A DNA stretch of 64,000 nucleotides from assembly GCF_027580225.2 (NCBI RefSeq), contig NC_073357.2, forward strand, positions 42,804,001-42,868,000, written 5' to 3'. This DNA is from Misgurnus anguillicaudatus. Taxonomy: Eukaryota > Chordata > Actinopteri > Cypriniformes > Cobitidae. A program made the translations under genes and the position numbers. This document shows positions 59,167 to 64,000 of this stretch, piece after piece (positions within the stretch are counted from its first letter, which is position 1; each line of letters begins with the position of its first letter). A model generated the notes under the pieces. It was not told the DNA's origin, did not search any database, and worked only from the letters and a program-made list of their open reading frames with translations.

Positions 59167-61143
59167 CTAGATAGAAAAGTTTGTTGACAAACTTTATGTT
59201 GGCTTGACAAAGCCTGGCCTGAACGTTAAAAACGGTTTGACAGAAGTTTAGTTTAGTAGGCTATCTGGCTGTTGGTATGTTTAAGTATGAAGCTAGCCTG
59301 ATTTAACATAAAGCTAGCATGATTAGCCTGAAGCTAGCATGAAGCTAACATGATTAGCATGAAGCTAGCATCAAGTTAGCATGATGCTAACATGAAATAA
59401 CATGAAGCTAGCATGTTGCTAACATGAATTAGCATGAAGCTAGCATGATGCTAACATGAATTAGCATGAAGCTAACATCAAGTTAGCATGATTAGCATGA
59501 AGCTAGCATGATGCTAACATGAATTAGCATGAAGTTAGCATGATGCTAACATGAATTAGCATGATGCTAACATGAATTAGCATGAAGCTAGCATGATGCT
59601 AACATGAATTAGCATGAAGCTAGCATGATGCTAACATGAATTAACATGAAGCTAGCATGATGCTAACATGAATTAGCATGAAGCTAGCATGATGCTAACA
59701 TGAATTAACATGAAGCTAGCATGATGCTAACATGAATTAGCATGAAGCTAGCATGAAGCTAGCATGATGCTAACATGAATTAGCATGAAGCTAGCATGAT
59801 GCTAACATGAATTAGCATGAAGCTAGCATGATGCTAACATGAATTAGCATGAAGCTAGCATGATGCTAACATGAATTAGCATGAAGCTAGCATGATGCTA
59901 ACATGAAGTAGCATGAAGCTAACATGAATTAGCATGAAGCTAGCATGAAGCTAACATGAATTCACATGAAGCTAGCATGATGCTAACATGAATTAGCATG
60001 AAGCTAGCATGATGCTAACATGAATTAGCATGAAGCTAGCATGATGCTAACATGAATTAGCATGAAGCTAGCATGATGCTAACATGAATTAGCATGAAGC
60101 TAGCATGATGCTAACATGAATTAGCATGAAGCTAGCATGATGCTAATATGAATTAGCATTAAGCTAGCATGATGCTAACATGAATTAGCATGAAGCTAGC
60201 ATGATGCTAACATGAATTAGCATGAAGCTAGCATGATGCTAACATGAATAAGCATGAAGTTAGCAAGATTTATTATGAAATTAGCATAAAGCTAGCATGA
60301 AACTAGCATGAAGCTAGTATGACTTAGCTTGAAGCTAGCATGAAGCTAACATGACCAAAAGACCCAACCCCCATGTCTCTATGATGTTCGGATCCAGAGA
60401 TATAAGGCTTTGTTTATTATGTTGCTAGGGTGCTCATATTTGGTTGCTAGGGGCGTGGCTTAATAGCTCAATAAGAATCCTTAGAGACTGATTGGATGCC
60501 TGAGTAAAATGAGCCCACCCCCATGTCTCTATAACACTTTGCTGCAAAGATATCCATCTGGGCATTTTATAATGGCAGTCTATGGGAGATGTTGCTAGGG
60601 TGCCCAAAAATGGTTGCTAGGGGCGTGGCTTAATTGCTATGGGATGATCCAGAGAGACTGATTGGATGCCTGAGTAAAATGAGCCCACCCCCATGTCTCT
60701 ATGACACTGTAAAGCGAAGATATTCCATCTGGAACGTTTTTATTCCCTTATATGGGCGTGTTTCCTGCCCCGTTATAAGTCAATGGGGAATTTTGGGGGC
60801 CTCCTACACCCCAGGGGTGAAACTTACACCCCAATGTGAGGTATGTTCTCACAGTGCCTGTCAGCCTCCTTAAATATGGTAAGCCACAAGTTTCTACAAA
60901 TTTCTCACTCGGAGCTATGACCTGTCAAAGTTTGTCGCAATGTTAAGTAAATGGGACTTTTCGGAAGTTTTATGTCCCGTTTTAGGAATTCTGTAAGTCG
61001 GATCCCGTCAAAAAGATATAGCACACTTCTTTAGACCAGTCAGAATGTCCGTGGAAAATTTCGTGGTTGTAGCTTGAAAGCTGTCGGACGAGTTAGCCGC
61101 AGAAATTTTAGTCTCAGAAGAAGAAGAAGAAGAAGAATAATAA
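59167..61143 (-). mobile_element. Unit 26, type B Helitron-like element
   Basis: The head (59167-59284) has the AACGTTAAAAACGG variant, the core is 59285-60353 and the tail 60354-61143, ending CGCAGAAATTTTAGTCTCAG, (AGA)n and AATAATAA. The tail shares TTAATTGCTATGGGATGATCC with unit 23. Confidence 0.7.
59285..60353. repeat. TAGCATGA/TAACATGA tandem core of unit 26
   Basis: The period is about 32 bp with about 33 monomers. The centre (59980-60240) is almost perfectly periodic. Confidence 0.9.
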
Positions 61144-63610
61144 CTAGATAGGTACATTTCCTGAAGAAAATGTGAAGTGGTGCTTGCCGTGGCAAAATTC
61201 TGGGGACCATATATGATTATACTCCAAGCCAAAAGTAAAACGATCCAACTCCCGTGTCTCTACGATGTTCTGATGCGGAGATATAAGGCTGTGTTTAAAC
61301 GGTTGCTAGGGTACTGTATTTGGTTGCTAGGGAAAACATTGCCATCCACTAGTGATTACCGTCTGAATCACGAGTCAAACGGTCCAACCCCCGTGTCTGT
61401 ACAATGTTCTGATGCGGAGATATAAGGCTTTGTTTACTCTGTTGCTAGGGTACTGTATTTGGTTGCTAGGGAAAACATTGCCATCCACTAGTGATTACCC
61501 TCCGAGTCACGAGTCAAACGGTCCACTCCCTGTGTCTCTACGATGTTCTGATGCGTAGATATAAGGCTTTGTTTACTCTGTTGCTAGGGTACTCTATTTG
61601 GTTGCTAGGGGAAAAATGGCATCCACTAGTGATTACCCTCCGAGTCACGAGTCAAACGGTCCAACCCCCGTGTCTCTACAATGTTCTGATGCAGAGATAT
61701 AAGGCTTTGTTTACTCTGTTGCTAGGGTACTGTATTTGGTTGCTAGGGAAAAAATTGGCATCCACTAGTGATTACCCTACGAGTCACGAGTCAAACGGTC
61801 CAACCCCCGTGTCTCTACAATGTTCTGATGCAGAGATATAAGGCTTTGTTTACTCTGTTGCTAGGGTACTGTATTTGGTTGCTAGGGAAAAAATTGGCAT
61901 CCACTAGTGATTACCCTACGAGTCACGAGTCAAACGGTCCAAACCCTGTGTCTCTACGATGTTCTGATGCGGAGATATAAGGCTTTGTTTACTCTGTTGC
62001 TAGGGTACTGTATTTGGTTGCTAGGGAAAAAACAGCATCCACTAGTGATTACCCGCCGAGTCACGAGTCAAACGGTCCAACCCCCGTGTCTCTACGATGT
62101 TCTGATGCGGAGATATAAGGCTTTGTTTACTCTGTTGCTAGGGTACTGTATTTGGTTGCTAGGGAAAAAATTGGCATCCACTAGTGATTACCCTCCGAGT
62201 CACGAGTCAAACGGTCCAAACCCCGTGTCTCTACGATGTTCTGATGTGGAGATATAAGGCTTTGTTTACTCTGTTGCTAGGGTACTGTATTTGGTTGCTA
62301 GGGGAAAAATTGGCATCCCATAATGATTACACTCTGAGTCACGAGTCAAACGGTCCAACCCCCGTGTCTCTACGATGTTCTGATGTGGAGATATAAGGCT
62401 TTGTTTACTCTGTTGCTAGGGTACTGTATTTGGTTGCTAGGGAAAAAATTGGCATCCACTAGTGATTACCCTCCAAGTCACGAGTCAAACGGTCCAACCC
62501 CCGTGTCTCTATGATGTTCTGATGCTGAGATATAAGGCTTAGTTTATTCGGTTGCTAGGGTGCTCAAATTTGGTTGCTAGGGGCGTGGCTTGGGAGTGGC
62601 CAATTATGTGCCCAATTGTTACACCCCTAGTCACAAGTAAAACGGTCCAACCCCCGTGTCTCTATGATGTTCTGATGCCGAGATATAACTGTTTGAATTT
62701 TATGTTGCTAGGGTGCTCAAAAGTGGTTGCTAGGGGCGTGGCTTAGTAAGTCTTTAAGGATCCTGAGAGACTGATTGGATGCCTGAGTAAAATGAGCCCA
62801 CCCCCATGTCTCTATGACACTGTGGTGCAAAGATATCCATCTGGGCATTTTATAATGGCAGTCTATGGGATAGGTTGCTAGGGTGCCCAAAATGGTTGCT
62901 AGGGTAACCTTACACCCCATTGTGGGGGACGTCCTGAAAGAGTCTAGCACCCTCTTCAAATGTTGTGACCCACATGGTTCTACGAAATCCTCGCTCGGAC
63001 CTATGACCCGTCAAAGTTTTTCGCAATGTTAAGTCTATGGGATTTTCGCCCATTGACTTTGAATGGGAAATTTCGGGTGCCTCTTACACCCCAGGGGTAC
63101 AACTTACACCCCAATGTGATGTATGTTCTTAGAGAGCCTACTACCCTCTTCAAATGTATTAACCCACATGTTTCTACAAAAATCTCGCTCGTACCTATGA
63201 CCCGTCAAAGTTTTTGCAATGTTAAGTCTATGGGATTTTCCCCCATTGACTTTTCATTGGGGCACTTTTGGGCGCCTCTTACACCCCAGGGGTACAACTT
63301 ACACCCCAATGTAATGTATGTTCTTACAGAGCCTACCACCCTCTTCAAGTGTTGTAACCCACATGTTTCTACAAAATCCTCGAGCGGAGCTATGACTCGT
63401 CAAAGTTGGGCGCAATGTTAAGTCAATGGGATTTTTCGGGTGGTTTTTCACCCCCCTTTCGGAAATCCTGCACCCGATCGCTTATAAAAGTCATAGCACA
63501 CCTCTCCTCAATAAGCCGGTCGATTTGAGCCCTCTTTCATGGGTCTACGACAAACCGTGCGGGACGAGTTAGGTGCCGAAAAAACGTGCAGATGTAAGAA
63601 TAAAATATAA
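61144..63610 (-). mobile_element. Unit 27, type C Helitron-like element with expanded tail
   Basis: The head is 61144-61240 (C hairpins) and the array about 61240-62550. The tail (62551-63610) is about 1.06 kb. The segment with TTACACCCCAGGGGTACAAC, ACCCTCTTCAAATG and GACCCGTCAAAG is present about three times in diverged form, at about 62905, 63078 and 63276. A 131-codon open frame at 63026-63421 is a by-product of this triplication. Confidence 0.7.
61240..62550. repeat. 139-bp tandem array of unit 27 (about 9 copies)
   Basis: C-subtype copies mainly with the CATCCACTAGTGATTACCC linker. Two adjacent copies (about 61630-61910) are identical in the CCTACGAGTCACGAG and CTACAATGTTCTGATGCAG variants. 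Confidence 0.9.
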
Positions 63611-64000
63611 CTAGATAGAAAAGTTTGTTGACAAACTTTATGTTGGCTTGACAAAGCCTGGCCTGAACGTTAAAAACGGTTTGACAGAAGTTTAGTTTAG
63701 TAGGCTATCTGGCTGTTAGTATGTTTAAGTATGAAGCTAGCCTGATTTAACATAAAGTTAGCTTGATTAGCCTGAAGCTAGCATGAAGCTAACATGATTA
63801 GCATGAAGCTAACATGATTAGCATGAAGCCAGCATCAAGTTAACATGATTAGCATGAAGCTAGCATGATGCTAACATGAAATAGCATGAAGCCAGCATGA
63901 TGCTAACATGAATTAGCATGAAGCTAGCATGAAGCTAACATGATTAGCATGAAGCTAGCATCAAGTTAGCATGATTAGCATGAAGCTAGCATGATGCTTA
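63611..64000 (-). mobile_element. Unit 28, type B Helitron-like element (cut by window edge)
   Basis: The head (63611-63729) has hairpin AAAGTTTGTTGACAAACTTT, stem GGCTT-GACA-AAGCC and the AACGTTAAAAACGG variant of units 23 and 26. The TAGCATGA core begins at about 63730 and runs to the edge, so the array continues to the right. Confidence 0.7.

Noticed and set aside
63026..63421. 131-codon open frame at the end of unit 27
   Set aside because: Built from tandem copies of the tail segment ACACCCCAGGGG..CTCTTCAAATG. The internal peptide repeat mirrors the DNA duplication.
1660..64000. Head-to-tail LINE or SINE copies with AAT-type 3' tails
   Set aside because: Not excluded, but no reverse transcriptase, tRNA-like promoter boxes or 5' truncation series were seen, and the conserved feature is the hairpin plus CTAG end. 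Kept as the main alternative to Helitron-like.
1660..64000. Classical 8-bp or TA target duplications around each unit (cut-and-paste MITE)
   Set aside because: Unit ends are not inverted repeats of each other, and no duplication beyond the AAT tract is visible.

Overview
This window is repeat-dominated vertebrate DNA, most likely from a cyprinid fish such as zebrafish or a carp. I infer that from the style of the dispersed motifs (paired GTTGCTAGGG / GGGGCGTGGC boxes, TAGCATGA arrays, long GT runs) and from a hAT relic with TAGGGGTGTCACGATT ends. No complete protein gene is visible. Almost every open frame is a shadow of tandem DNA repeats.

Layout. Bases 1-1659 are AT-rich, mostly single-copy DNA. 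They hold one possible 3'-terminal exon on the minus strand (760-987), which I do not recognise. From 1660 to the right edge the window is one uninterrupted head-to-tail array of 27 complete units and one partial unit, about 1.6-4.4 kb each and all in the same orientation. Every unit starts with CTAGAT and ends in an (AAT)n/(GAA)n stretch that runs straight into the next CTAGAT. A unit has three parts. The head is about 100-125 bp and carries two small hairpins. The core is an internal tandem repeat. The tail is about 600-1060 bp and built from GTTGCTAGGG / GGGGCGTGGC modules.

Families. Type A heads (stem AAAGTTTG, loop AAGA) carry a core of about 31 bp period made of TAGCATGA octamers. Type B heads (same stem, loop TTGA) carry a core of about 32 bp period. 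Type C heads (stem ACATTT..AAATGT) carry a 139-bp tandem repeat. Type D units (two copies) join a C head to a TAGCATGA core. Unit 12 (type V) has an A/B-like head but a GGGGCA minisatellite plus GT core. Order left to right: A A B C D B B A(139-bp core) C+C' fusion C B V D C B B B A C A(divergent) A C B C A B C B(partial).

Interpretation. Read on the minus strand, each unit ends with an 8-bp stem, a 4-nt loop, a 5-8 nt spacer and CTAG, followed by T. That is the layout of a Helitron 3' end (hairpin just before CTRR), so I call the units non-autonomous Helitron-like elements and give them minus orientation. The hairpin sequence differs between A/B and C heads while its pairing is kept. Between some units lie orphan modules of about 50 bp, each a single perfect or near-perfect hairpin; seven sit in a row at 56361-56742. 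A head-to-tail retroposon with AAT tails, or a plain satellite, are the main alternatives.

A non-autonomous hAT element with a perfect 8-bp target duplication (TTAAGTAT) interrupts the head of unit 17 and is the one clearly independent insertion. Several unit pairs (3/15, 5/13, 6/17) share private variants, showing recent local duplication. Unit 9 is a fusion of two units. No RNA gene or CRISPR array was seen. Positions of internal boundaries between head, core and tail are read by eye and are good to roughly 10 bases.
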